Below are positions 17,179 to 25,695 of a stretch of DNA of 64,000 bases, one piece after another. Where the stretch lies: assembly GCA_023439505.1 (NCBI GenBank), contig JAEXNR010000037.1, positions 124,001-188,000 on the forward strand, given 5' to 3'. The notes beneath the pieces are model-generated. The model was not told the origin of the DNA, did not search any database, and saw nothing but the letters and a program-made list of their open reading frames with translations. The translations under genes and the position numbers were made by a program. The stretch's first letter is position 1. Each line of letters opens with the position of its first letter. The DNA is from Bacillota bacterium (GTDB lineage: Bacteria; Bacillota; Clostridia; Lachnospirales; Lachnospiraceae).

Positions 17179-17218
17179 ATTGCTAAGCAAATAATATTGT
17201 TAAACATACAATACTATA
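17173..17218 (+). promoter_or_regulatory. candidate PadR operator, 10-bp inverted repeat
   Basis: TATAGTATTG (17173-17182) and CAATACTATA (17209-17218) are perfect inverted copies 26 bp apart. They span from the -10 box to just before the ribosome binding site, so a bound dimer, or two, would block transcription. Autoregulation by the PadR protein is inferred. Confidence 0.55.
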
Positions 17219-17234
17219 GAGAGGAGTTGAGATT

Positions 17235-17552
17235 ATGGTATTTAACACCGGTTCAGCACTTCTGGATGCAATTGTACTCGCCGTAGTTTCGAAAGAGCCG
17301 GAAGGAACTTATGGATATAAGATCACACAGGATGTTCGTGAAGCAATTGAGGTATCGGAGTCCACACTATATCCGGTTCTTCGCAGACTGCAAAAGGAAG
17401 AATGCCTGGAAGTGTACGATTTGGAATTCGGAGGCAGAAATCGAAGATATTATAAGATCACAGACAAAGGAATGATACAGCTCAGATTTTATTACAGCGA
17501 ATGGCAGAGCTATTTTAAAAAAATTAATTTTATTTTTGAAGGGGTGAAATAG
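17235..17552 (+). CDS. PadR-family transcriptional regulator
   Basis: Winged-helix repressor of 105 residues. The PadR core is visible: YGYKITQDV, STLYPVLRRLQKE and the wing GGRNRRYYKITDKG. The short C-terminal helix is that of the small PadR-s2 subgroup. First gene of an operon with HAAS/DUF1700, DUF4097 and PspC proteins, an arrangement seen in envelope-stress modules of Firmicutes. GAGGAG precedes the ATG. Probably represses its own operon through the inverted repeat over the promoter; the inducer is unknown. Confidence 0.92.
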   Translation: MVFNTGSALLDAIVLAVVSKEPEGTYGYKITQDVREAIEVSESTLYPVLRRLQKEECLEVYDLEFGGRNRRYYKITDKGMIQLRFYYSEWQSYFKKINFIFEGVK

Positions 17553-18317
17553 ATGAATCGGGTTGAGTTTATGAAAGAACTGGAAAACTTATTATCCCAT
17601 ATTCCTGTCGAAGAAAGAGAAGGAGCGCTGCAATATTATAGTGATTACTTCGAAGATGCCGGGGAGGATCATGAAGAAGAGATCCTTGCACAACTTGGAT
17701 CGCCGCAACGAATAGCTTCCATAATAGAAGCGGATTTGAACTCGAACGCAACAGATAATAAGAATAGAGGGATATATACAGAAAAGGGCTATCAGGACAC
17801 CATATATCAGGAGGAAAAATTTGAAATCGTAAATGCAGCAAAAAAAGCGAAGGAGAACGAAGGCTCCGAGAGAAAAAGCAATACTCAGAATCAACATCAG
17901 TATGATTCGCGGGATCGGTATGATCACCGTAATACACAGCAGAAGAAGCGGTCTAATATCGGATTAATTATCTTACTTTGCATCTTTGGATTTCCAATTA
18001 TTTTTCCATTATTTATTGCCGCTTTGAGTACCTTATTTGCATTTATCGTCGCTGTTTTAGGAATTGTGTTTGGATTTGGTCTTGCCGGTATTGTGATGAT
18101 GGGAGTCGGTGCTGCTCTGGTACTTTCCGGATTAATTAAACTGGGAATACCTCTTTTTGGATTTCTTATGTGCGGCGGTGGTCTGCTGGTACTTGGTCTT
18201 GGAATGCTTTTCTTCATTGCCAGCATCGGACTATGCAAGACAGTACTGCCGGCTATGATCAGAGGAATCGTTGCACTTTGCAGATTACCATTTCAGAATA
18301 GGAGAGTGGCGGTATGA
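17553..18317 (+). CDS. HAAS/DUF1700 membrane protein
   Basis: Protein of 254 residues starting directly after the PadR stop. Residues 1-65 form the helical HAAS-type domain (MNRVEFMKELENLLSHIP, EEREGALQYYSDYFEDA, ILAQLGSPQRIA). A charged, Gln/Arg-rich linker (about 70-130) leads to several hydrophobic segments (about 135-235) with many glycines. Family members are paired with PadR regulators and are thought to bind them or sense membrane state. Overlaps the next gene by ATGA, so expression is coupled. Molecular role is not established. Confidence 0.85.
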   Translation: MNRVEFMKELENLLSHIPVEEREGALQYYSDYFEDAGEDHEEEILAQLGSPQRIASIIEADLNSNATDNKNRGIYTEKGYQDTIYQEEKFEIVNAAKKAKENEGSERKSNTQNQHQYDSRDRYDHRNTQQKKRSNIGLIILLCIFGFPIIFPLFIAALSTLFAFIVAVLGIVFGFGLAGIVMMGVGAALVLSGLIKLGIPLFGFLMCGGGLLVLGLGMLFFIASIGLCKTVLPAMIRGIVALCRLPFQNRRVAV

Positions 18318-19165
18318 GATCATTTACTAAAGTATGGCTGGGAATTAGTTTTATTGCAATTGGGCTTGGACTTGCGATCCTGCTGATTGTCACAGCAAGC
18401 GGAGCAAGATGGGAAAAGAATTTGCCTACCGTTTCCTTGAATGAAAATTATACGGGAGTGACTTCCCTTGATGTTAAGATAAAATATGGGAAGGTTACCA
18501 TTATAGAAGGTGACAGATTCCAAATAGAAGCAGAGCATGTGATAGAGAATGATTTAATCTCTACGGTATCGAATGGTACTTGGACCATCAAAAATAACAA
18601 GAGCAATCGTGATTATAATTTCCTCGGATTTGATATCCATATCGGTGAAGTATTCCAATGGAATGCAGATGTCACACCTGATATTGTAATTATGGTTCCC
18701 AAGGGATTTGCTGCCGATCAGATGAGACTGGAAATCGGTGCAGGTACGCTGGAAGCGGATTCGCTGAGAACGGCAGACGGAAACTTCGATGTCGGTGCGG
18801 GAAGTATGAAGATTGATCAGCTGGAGGTAACAGGGACATCAGAATATCATGTCGGTGCGGGTTATATGGCGTTACACAATTTAAAAGCGGACAGTATAAA
18901 AGTGGACTGCGGTCTTGGTAATATTGAGATTGAGGGAACCGTCACAGGCAATAGTAGTATCGATAATGGAGTCGGCAAGATCAATATGAAACTCTCCGGA
19001 GCATACAAGGATTACTCCTACAAAATCGATTGCGGTATCGGAAATATCATAGTTGGTGATCAAAGATTTCATAGTACATCCAGCAAAAGAATCGTGAATG
19101 AAAATGCAGAAAGCAGTTTATCCTTAGAATGTGGTGTTGGAAATATAACAGTTGATTTTAATTAA
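18314..19165 (+). CDS. DUF4097 beta-solenoid membrane-anchored protein
   Basis: Protein of 283 residues with one N-terminal membrane segment (about 7-29) and an exported beta-rich domain. The C-terminal half repeats a G-x-G turn about every 18-22 residues: VGAGSMKID, VGAGYMAL, CGLGNIEI, NGVGKINM, CGIGNIIV, CGVGNITV. This is the DUF4097 putative adhesin / LiaX-like pattern. In other Firmicutes such proteins take part in sensing cell-envelope or antimicrobial peptide stress together with PspC proteins. The start overlaps the previous stop (ATGA). Function here is inferred from neighbours. Confidence 0.85.
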   Translation: MRSFTKVWLGISFIAIGLGLAILLIVTASGARWEKNLPTVSLNENYTGVTSLDVKIKYGKVTIIEGDRFQIEAEHVIENDLISTVSNGTWTIKNNKSNRDYNFLGFDIHIGEVFQWNADVTPDIVIMVPKGFAADQMRLEIGAGTLEADSLRTADGNFDVGAGSMKIDQLEVTGTSEYHVGAGYMALHNLKADSIKVDCGLGNIEIEGTVTGNSSIDNGVGKINMKLSGAYKDYSYKIDCGIGNIIVGDQRFHSTSSKRIVNENAESSLSLECGVGNITVDFN

Positions 19166-19203
19166 AAAAAGGGTAAAATAAACTTAAGAAGGGAGGTCTT
19201 ACA

Positions 19204-19386
19204 ATGGATCAGAAAAAACTTTATCGTTCGTCAACAAATAAAATGATTTGCGGTGTTTGTTCAGGTGTTGCCGATTATATTAATATCGATCCGACTGTAG
19301 TTAGATTATTATGGGTTATTTTCGGCTTTACCGGTTTTGGAATCTTTGCATATATACTTGCAGCAATTATTATGCCTGTGAAATAA
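19204..19386 (+). CDS. PspC-domain small membrane protein
   Basis: Protein of 60 residues with the complete PspC domain: KKLYRSSTNKMICGVCSGVADY, here cut for length, then DPTVVRLLWV and one hydrophobic hairpin (VIFGFTGFGIFAYILAAIIM). PspC proteins act in membrane stress responses. GGGAGGT lies 7 nt before the start. Last gene of the PadR/HAAS/DUF4097 operon, closed by a strong hairpin. Confidence 0.9.
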   Translation: MDQKKLYRSSTNKMICGVCSGVADYINIDPTVVRLLWVIFGFTGFGIFAYILAAIIMPVK

Positions 19387-19407
19387 GTGAGGAAAGATGT
19401 AAAAGAA

Positions 19408-19449
19408 ATTGGCTTATTCAATCTTTTCGTGAAGATGGAATAAGCCAAT
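19408..19449. terminator. bidirectional terminator, pspC / cheY
   Basis: Perfect 12-bp arms ATTGGCTTATTC and GAATAAGCCAAT around an 18-nt loop, with A-rich DNA left and T-rich DNA right. It separates two convergent genes. Confidence 0.85.
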
Positions 19450-19459
19450 CATTTTGTTA

Positions 19460-19828
19460 TTATTCAGCCAAATGCAATACCTTATGTACAATTTCAGTGA
19501 TTTGTGCTGCCTCGAAAGGTTTTGCGATGAATTCCACAGCACCGTATTTCACTGCATCCACCATTTTTGATTTTTGACCGGCGGCGGTGACCATGATAAC
19601 TTTAGCGTTTTTATCAAATTGTATGATCTGCTTTAACGCCTCTAATCCGTCCACTTCCGGCATGGTAATATCCATAGTAGTGATATCGGGGGTTAATTCT
19701 TTATATTTTTCTATTCCATCCAGTCCGTTAACTGCTTCCCCAATGATTACGTGACCATTTTCCTCTAAGATTCCCCGAAGTATTTTGCGGGATGTTTTAG
19801 AATCATCTACCAAAAGAATTGCTGCCAT
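19460..19828 (-). CDS. cheY: CheY-like stand-alone receiver
   Basis: Single receiver domain of 122 residues: acidic pair DD at 8-9, phospho-acceptor Asp53 in TMDITMPEVDG, MVTAAGQ and AKPFEAAQ. It lacks an output domain, as in CheY. AGGAGGT precedes the ATG. The next gene upstream on the same strand (11 bp away) encodes a CheX-like phosphatase domain, so this pair probably forms a phosphorylation/dephosphorylation unit. No chemoreceptor, CheA or flagellar gene is in view, so motility is not proven. Confidence 0.88.
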   Translation of the reverse strand: MAAILLVDDSKTSRKILRGILEENGHVIIGEAVNGLDGIEKYKELTPDITTMDITMPEVDGLEALKQIIQFDKNAKVIMVTAAGQKSKMVDAVKYGAVEFIAKPFEAAQITEIVHKVLHLAE

Positions 19829-19839
19829 TTTGATACCTC

Positions 19840-20727
19840 CTATTTAATTCCAATCTGTTTATCTACAGCTACAATTAAATCTGTCTGTGCTCCGTTAATA
19901 ACAATCGGAACCACATAAAATTCTGATTCTGATGTAATCTCCTGATCTGTATAAAATACGGGAGGCGTCATGTCGATGTGGATGTCATCCAGACTTAACT
20001 TAGATGCATATAGTCCGTTGGAACAGTTGATAAATTCACATACGGAATCAAAAGCATCTTCATCCATTTGTGTAAAACTTTCTTTTGCGAAGGATTCGGC
20101 TATATGAAGCAATGCCTGATCTTTTCCAGCAAATCCTACAAAAATCTGGTGATCACCAATCATCTTTTGCACAGCCAGCGTATCAAAAGCATAAGTATTC
20201 GCAGGATAAGCTTTCTTCAACATAATATTGTTATTGATGAAGCGGACTGTATTTCGTATGGTAAGACTGATGCATTCCCCGCAAAAAGGAACACTTACAT
20301 TGGCAAATACCGGTATAATGCGATCGATATCGCCTGATTTGAGAGCATCTATATCTGCATCGGTAAAATTGTTTTCTTTCTTGTAATCTTCCAGGCCGGT
20401 TTCAATATCTGTCATTGTTAATAGATTCGCCTCGGTTAAGGACTGAACAAATAATAGGTATGGGTTTCCTTGCATATTAAGCAGATATGTAACTTCCTCG
20501 TTGAGCAGGTATCCTTTCTCTATCGCAAGATCACCGAAACGTCGATCCATTTTCTTTTGCAAATCGTTGATTTCTTCTGCTTGTCTTGTTGTTAATAACT
20601 TTTCTGCCACGGCAATAAAACCTAATTTTAATCTTGAGCTTTGCTGTTTCATTAAAATATCTTCAAATTGAGATCGAGAAATTTTATTCTTATCTACTAA
20701 GTAATTCCCAAAGTATTGCGCGAACAT
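19840..20727 (-). CDS. CheX-like phosphatase domain protein with extra N-terminal domain
   Basis: Protein of 295 residues. The C-terminal half (about 150-295) resembles CheX/CheC: DSVCEFINCSNGLYASKL carries the Glu and Asn that dephosphorylate CheY-P in this family. The N-terminal half (about 1-140) has two similar helical units (FGNYLVDKNKISRSQFEDIL and FGDLAIEKGYLLNEEVTYLL) that resemble the GspE/MshE N-terminal helical fold used for nucleotide or protein binding. Lies 11 bp before cheY. Likely acts on that CheY; binding of a second messenger by the N-terminal part is only a guess. Confidence 0.75.
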   Translation of the reverse strand: MFAQYFGNYLVDKNKISRSQFEDILMKQQSSRLKLGFIAVAEKLLTTRQAEEINDLQKKMDRRFGDLAIEKGYLLNEEVTYLLNMQGNPYLLFVQSLTEANLLTMTDIETGLEDYKKENNFTDADIDALKSGDIDRIIPVFANVSVPFCGECISLTIRNTVRFINNNIMLKKAYPANTYAFDTLAVQKMIGDHQIFVGFAGKDQALLHIAESFAKESFTQMDEDAFDSVCEFINCSNGLYASKLSLDDIHIDMTPPVFYTDQEITSESEFYVVPIVINGAQTDLIVAVDKQIGIK

Positions 20728-21067
20728 TTTGTTTCTCCTTTCGTAATCAAAGACTTCTGAATAAAATTACATAAAAAGTCTCCGGTAAAGTAATATAACC
20801 TCAATACATTCCTAAACAGAATTTCCAACAATGTTTAGCATAATGAAATACACTAGCGTTTTATTTTCACATTAATTATAATACAACATAATCTTTAAAA
20901 AAAATAGAGTAATTTTTAAAATTATGTATTTTTTTTGGTTTTTCGCAGCAACTTAAGAAAGCCCTGATTTCATTGCAGTTTCAGCAGAAAGAGTGAGAAA
21001 ATATGCAAAATTTATCTTACCATGATGACATTTATGCCCATCTATGTTAAAGTATTGTGTAAATAGT
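20728..21067. other. divergent intergenic region, CheX-like / argS
   Basis: About 340 bp, strongly AT-rich around 20870-20940. A 7-bp inverted pair CTAAACA/TGTTTAG lies at 20812-20838. I saw no gene, no T-box for argS and no clear promoter. Confidence 0.5.
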
Positions 21068-21086
21068 CCTGCAAAAAGAATGCAGG
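21068..21086 (+). promoter_or_regulatory. hairpin in argS leader
   Basis: CCTGCA and TGCAGG with a 7-nt A-rich loop, ending 16 nt before the argS ribosome binding site. Too short for a terminator; could affect translation start or mRNA stability. Confidence 0.4.
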
Positions 21087-21111
21087 CGTGGATTATGCAC
21101 TGGAGGTCAAT

Positions 21112-22881
21112 ATGAAAACGATAATCGACTTGATAACAGAAGAAGTACAAGCTGCCTTTGGGCAAAAGGGATATGAAGAAAAATATGGAATGGTAACCTT
21201 GTCTAACAGGCCCGATTTGTGCCAGTATCAGTGCAATGGTGCGCTGTCCGCCGCAAAGCAGTATAAGATGGCTCCGATAAAAATAGCCCAGGAAATTGTA
21301 GCAGTATTGCAGGACAATGAAATCTTTTCGGAGATAACTGCAATTATGCCTGGTTTTATTAATATAACAGTAAGCAGGTCATTTTTGGCGGGATATATCA
21401 ATCAGATGCGCGGATCTGAGAATTTTGGATGTGAGACAGAAGCAAATCCCAGGACAATAATCATTGATTACGGCGGCCCCAATATTGCGAAGCCTTTGCA
21501 TGTAGGACATATGAGATCTGCTGTAATCGGAGAAAGCATCAAAAGAATTCTCAGATATATGGGCAACAAGGTGATTGGTGATGTGCATCTGGGAGACTGG
21601 GGCACACAGATGGGTCTGGTGATTGCTGAGCTTAGGAGAAGAAAGCCTGAACTACCCTATTTTGATGAGAATTATACAGGGGAATATCCGGAACAGGCCC
21701 CATTTACAATTTCCGAACTGGAGGAGATTTACCCGGCTGCAAGTGAATATTCAAAGAGCAATCCGGAATTTAGAGAAGAAGCAAAATTCATAACATATCA
21801 GCTGCAGAATGGTCACAAGGGCTATATGGCGATATGGAATCATATGCTGGAGGTCTCTGTTACTGATTTAAAGAGAATTTACGAAACTTTGAATGTTTCC
21901 TTTGAGCTGTGGAAGAAGGAAAGTGATGCGCAGCCCTATATTCCGGATATGATTGAATACTTTAAGAAAAATAATTATACCAGAATCAGTGAAGGCGCAT
22001 TGGTCGTAGATGTGAAGGAAGAGACGGACACGAAGGAAATTCCTCCCTGCATGATATTAAAGTCAGATGGTGCCACACTTTATAATACAACGGATCTCGC
22101 CACAATTGTGGAACGAATGAAACTGTTTTCACCGGATCGCGTGATCTATATTGTTGATAAGCGACAGGACTTATATTTTGAACAGGTTTTCCGCTGTGCC
22201 AAGAAGACAGGGCTTGTGAAAGAAGATACCCAGTTGAACTTTATTGGTTTTGGCACCATGAACGGAAAAGATGGTAAGCCTTTTAAGACCAGAGAAGGCG
22301 GGGTAATGCGTCTGGAATATCTGATCAAGAGCGTAAATGAAGAGGTTTATCAGAAAATAATGGAAAATCGCAGCATGTCCGAGGAAGATGCCAGGGAAGT
22401 GGCTGCCAAGGTGGGACTGGCCGCCTTAAAGTATGGTGATTTATCCAATCAGGTATCCAAAGACTATATCTTTGATGTAGATCGTTTTACTTCCTTTGAA
22501 GGAGATACGGGACCCTATATTCTCTATACCATTGTAAGAATTAAATCCATCCTGGCAAAGTTTAAGGAGTCAGAGAAGAACCCGGCAGGAGACAAAGAAA
22601 TATTGCCGCCGGTCTCCGAAAGCGAAGTTGCGCTTTCCCTTGCGCTGACGAAATTTAATGAGATGATGAAAGCAGCTTATGAGGAAACGGCACCTTACCG
22701 TATCTGTCAGTATATTTATGATCTTGCGGATGCATTTAATCATTTCTATCATGAGACAAAGATTATTACGCAGGAAGATAAACTGCTGCAAAGCTCCTGG
22801 ATCTCATTGATTACCCTGGTACTGGATGTATTGCAGGCAGGGATAGGACTGCTGGGCATTGAGGCTCCGGAACGCATGTAA
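21112..22881 (+). CDS. argS: arginyl-tRNA synthetase
   Basis: Class I aminoacyl-tRNA synthetase of 589 residues charging tRNA-Arg. N-terminal additional domain (about 1-110), then the HIGH-type signature as HVGH at 130-133 in KPLHVGHMRS, the FKTREGGVMRLEYL region that replaces KMSKS in many ArgRS, and the DALR anticodon-binding domain ending in PERM, the typical last residues. Start at 21112 has GGAGGT 4 nt upstream; the earlier ATG at 21088 lacks one. No T-box is seen. Complete and apparently functional. Confidence 0.96.
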   Translation: MKTIIDLITEEVQAAFGQKGYEEKYGMVTLSNRPDLCQYQCNGALSAAKQYKMAPIKIAQEIVAVLQDNEIFSEITAIMPGFINITVSRSFLAGYINQMRGSENFGCETEANPRTIIIDYGGPNIAKPLHVGHMRSAVIGESIKRILRYMGNKVIGDVHLGDWGTQMGLVIAELRRRKPELPYFDENYTGEYPEQAPFTISELEEIYPAASEYSKSNPEFREEAKFITYQLQNGHKGYMAIWNHMLEVSVTDLKRIYETLNVSFELWKKESDAQPYIPDMIEYFKKNNYTRISEGALVVDVKEETDTKEIPPCMILKSDGATLYNTTDLATIVERMKLFSPDRVIYIVDKRQDLYFEQVFRCAKKTGLVKEDTQLNFIGFGTMNGKDGKPFKTREGGVMRLEYLIKSVNEEVYQKIMENRSMSEEDAREVAAKVGLAALKYGDLSNQVSKDYIFDVDRFTSFEGDTGPYILYTIVRIKSILAKFKESEKNPAGDKEILPPVSESEVALSLALTKFNEMMKAAYEETAPYRICQYIYDLADAFNHFYHETKIITQEDKLLQSSWISLITLVLDVLQAGIGLLGIEAPERM

Positions 22882-22940
22882 TACACTTAAACAACGTGAC
22901 TGAACTTGTACGATAGAGAGAAACCGTTTGAGGTGATGAT

Positions 22941-24284
22941 ATGTTTGTGAAAAGAGGCGTAGAACTTAAGTTACTGGAAGAACAATATGCGTCATCAGGC
23001 AGTAATCTGGTGATTCTGTATGGAAGAAAGGGCTTAGGGAAAACCACATTGTTGAATGAGTTCATGGAGGGGAAGACATCCTTTTACTATGAAGGAGTGG
23101 AATGTGTGGACAGATTGCAGCGTTTACGGATGATCAGGCAGTGGAATAAGACATCGACGACACAAGACCTCACCAATATCGTATCCTCTTTGATCAAGGA
23201 ACAGGAGCAAAAGGCAGTCCTTATATTTGATGAATTTCATTATATTATTAAAAATGACCCTGCGTTTGCCAGGGCCCTGCTTCACATCAGTAATGACACA
23301 AAACAGGTCATGCTGATTTTATGCAGTTCCTCCATACGCTGGGTTGAGAATGAGATGATAAGCAGTCTGGGAGATCTTGCAGCTTCCATTACTGCTTACC
23401 GGAAACTAAAAGAATTTACCTTTGTAGACTTTGTTAACCGTTTCCCCAAGTCTAGTGTAGAGCAATGTATTTATATTAATGCTATTTTGGGCGGCGTTCC
23501 CGTGTATTTGAATGAGTGGCAGGAGGAGCTCTCGGTTCTTGAGAATCTGCAAAGTATCCTGTTGGATAAAGACAGCAGATTATTCTGGGAAACACAACAG
23601 TTCTTAAAGCAGGAACTTAGAGAACCGGCTGTATATAATACCATTCTCTCCGCTCTGGCACAGGGGAATCGTAAACTGAATGATATTTATGAGATGACCG
23701 GATTTTCCAGGGCAAAGATCAGCGTATATCTAAAGCATCTGATCCAATTGGATTTGGTAGAAAAACTGGTTCCTATCGGGGAAGAGGGAAAAGAAAATGT
23801 AAAAAAGGGACTTTACCGCATCAGGGATAATTTTTTCAGTTTCTGGTACCGCTTTATTTTTCCGAATCTGTCAGAGCTTATGCTGGGGCATGCCGATGAT
23901 ATCTATCAGACCAAAATCGAACCCTTTCTGGATGAATATATTCAGGAGTATTTTGCTGATGTGTGTTCGGAGTTTCTGAAATTAATGAATTTACATCAGC
24001 GGTTGCCGGAACAGTATGTGTGGTGGGACCGCTGGTATGGAAAGAAGGGCACGATTGATATTATGGCCCAGGGACAGAATGGAAGGAATCTTGTGGCCAT
24101 GTGCCTCTGGGAAGAAAGACAGGCGGAAGTGGAGGATTATGAAAGGCTGATCTCCTTATCCACAGAAGCCGGATTTCCATCAGAATATCTATACCTGTTT
24201 TCAAAGAACGGATTTACACAGACGCTTTTTAATCAAAGTAAAACACAGGATAAAATCAAGCTGATTCGATTGGAAGATCTGTAG
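22941..24284 (+). CDS. AAA-type ATPase with DUF234 C-terminal domain
   Basis: Protein of 447 residues. Walker A is GRKGLGKTT near residue 29; Walker B is VLIFDEFHYI near 95. A winged-helix region (about 235-285; MTGFSRAKISVYLKHLIQLD) follows, then a C-terminal DUF234 domain with TIDIMAQGQNGRNLVAMCLW, which resembles a PD-(D/E)XK nuclease-like fold. Such proteins are widespread in Archaea and clostridia and have no settled function; a link to mobile DNA or DNA binding has been proposed for the family. GAGGTGATGAT precedes the ATG. One base separates its stop from the next reading frame, so it is co-expressed with a second ATPase. Confidence 0.8.
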   Translation: MFVKRGVELKLLEEQYASSGSNLVILYGRKGLGKTTLLNEFMEGKTSFYYEGVECVDRLQRLRMIRQWNKTSTTQDLTNIVSSLIKEQEQKAVLIFDEFHYIIKNDPAFARALLHISNDTKQVMLILCSSSIRWVENEMISSLGDLAASITAYRKLKEFTFVDFVNRFPKSSVEQCIYINAILGGVPVYLNEWQEELSVLENLQSILLDKDSRLFWETQQFLKQELREPAVYNTILSALAQGNRKLNDIYEMTGFSRAKISVYLKHLIQLDLVEKLVPIGEEGKENVKKGLYRIRDNFFSFWYRFIFPNLSELMLGHADDIYQTKIEPFLDEYIQEYFADVCSEFLKLMNLHQRLPEQYVWWDRWYGKKGTIDIMAQGQNGRNLVAMCLWEERQAEVEDYERLISLSTEAGFPSEYLYLFSKNGFTQTLFNQSKTQDKIKLIRLEDL

Positions 24285-24354
24285 CATGGAAAGACCAGAA
24301 GCAATGGTTCAATCGGATCGGAAACTGAAATTAGACAAGGAAGAAGGAATTCAT

Positions 24355-25683
24355 ATGTACCGTTTGGTATCAAAATTAGTAATCTATAAGGACCTGGGAT
24401 CGGATAATTTACTATACCGGCTGGCGGATGTCATTCGGGAATGGGATGGGATACCCGATCAAGGGAAGGCTGCTTCGGAAAAGGAAATCGTAATATCTAA
24501 AATTTATTCCATTATTCATCAGCTGTTGGAGATTTCCACAAACTATGGATTTGATCAAAACTTATGGCATAATTATCTGGCTTATCTGCTGGTGACTAGT
24601 GAGAATCCTTTCAGTATTACCTGTGAGAAGGTGGGAGCGAAGGAGGGATCCGTGAATCAGTTTGCCCGCAGTGATTTTAAAATCATTAAGGCACTTTTTG
24701 ATTATGATTTTACGTCCCTTGAACAGGAATTGAAGATAGATTGTTTTACTGTGATTACCAACTATAAAGCAATTGAAAAGAATAGCAGCAGATATAATAA
24801 AAATGTCAGTGATAAAGTCAAACTTCTCAGTAATCAGATAGAAAATGCAGCGGATGAGAACATAATCTTTGATATTGTAACCGGTTTTTACAAAGAATAT
24901 GGGGTAGGAGTATTCGGATTAAACAAAGCATTTCGTATCAGAAAAGATCAGGGAGAGCTTGAGATCTTTCCCATCACTAATACCCAGGAGGTGGTGCTCT
25001 CGGATCTGGTGGGTTATGAGCTGCAAAAGAGGAAACTGATTGATAATACCAGAGCATTCGTGGAAGGAAGAAAAGCCAACAATGCTCTTTTATTTGGTGA
25101 CAGCGGAACCGGTAAATCCACTTCTGTGAAGGCGATTTTGAATGAGTACTATTCGGAAGGTCTTCGTATGATTGAAATCTATAAACATCAGTTTGAGGAT
25201 TTGTCCGCGGTAATTGCGAAAATTAAGAACAGAAATTATAAATTCATTATATATATGGATGATTTGTCCTTTGAGGAATTTGAGATAGAATACAAATATC
25301 TGAAAGCGGTGATTGAGGGAGGATTGGAGAACAAGCCTGATAACGTGCTGATTTACGCCACATCAAACCGCAGACATCTGATTCGTGAAACCTGGAGTGA
25401 CCGTTCTGATATGGAGAAAACGGAGGAGGTCCATCGGTCTGATACGATGCAGGAGAAATTATCTCTGGTTGCACGTTTTGGAATCACCATTAATTTCTCG
25501 GCACCTGCCAAGAAAGAATTCATGGATATTGTGGTGGAACTTGCAAAACGTCAGCCCAACATCAAGTTAACACAGGAGGAGCTTTGTGCCAAGGCAAACA
25601 TCTGGGAGCTCTCACATGGCGGCAAATCCGGCCGCACTGCCCAGCAGTTTATCAATTATCTGGCGGGAGTAACCGAAGAATAA
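24355..25683 (+). CDS. DUF815 P-loop ATPase
   Basis: Protein of 442 residues from the chosen start (465 from an ATG at 24286). Start 24355 was preferred because AAGAAGGA lies 6 nt upstream and MYRLVSKLVIYKDL fits the family N-terminus. Walker A is in LLFGDSGTGKSTSVKAI, Walker B in FIIYMDDLSFEEFE, and a sensor-like YATSNRRHLI follows. DUF815 ATPases are conserved in Firmicutes and proteobacteria with unknown role. Residues 1-230 are helical and poorly conserved. The next gene, pyrC, starts 12 bp after the stop, so transcription probably continues into the pyrimidine genes. Confidence 0.85.
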   Translation: MYRLVSKLVIYKDLGSDNLLYRLADVIREWDGIPDQGKAASEKEIVISKIYSIIHQLLEISTNYGFDQNLWHNYLAYLLVTSENPFSITCEKVGAKEGSVNQFARSDFKIIKALFDYDFTSLEQELKIDCFTVITNYKAIEKNSSRYNKNVSDKVKLLSNQIENAADENIIFDIVTGFYKEYGVGVFGLNKAFRIRKDQGELEIFPITNTQEVVLSDLVGYELQKRKLIDNTRAFVEGRKANNALLFGDSGTGKSTSVKAILNEYYSEGLRMIEIYKHQFEDLSAVIAKIKNRNYKFIIYMDDLSFEEFEIEYKYLKAVIEGGLENKPDNVLIYATSNRRHLIRETWSDRSDMEKTEEVHRSDTMQEKLSLVARFGITINFSAPAKKEFMDIVVELAKRQPNIKLTQEELCAKANIWELSHGGKSGRTAQQFINYLAGVTEE

Positions 25684-25695
25684 GGAGGAAATTCA

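Noticed and set aside
21068..21111. T-box or terminator in the argS leader
   Set aside because: Only a short 6-bp hairpin without T-run or the T-box core sequence is present.
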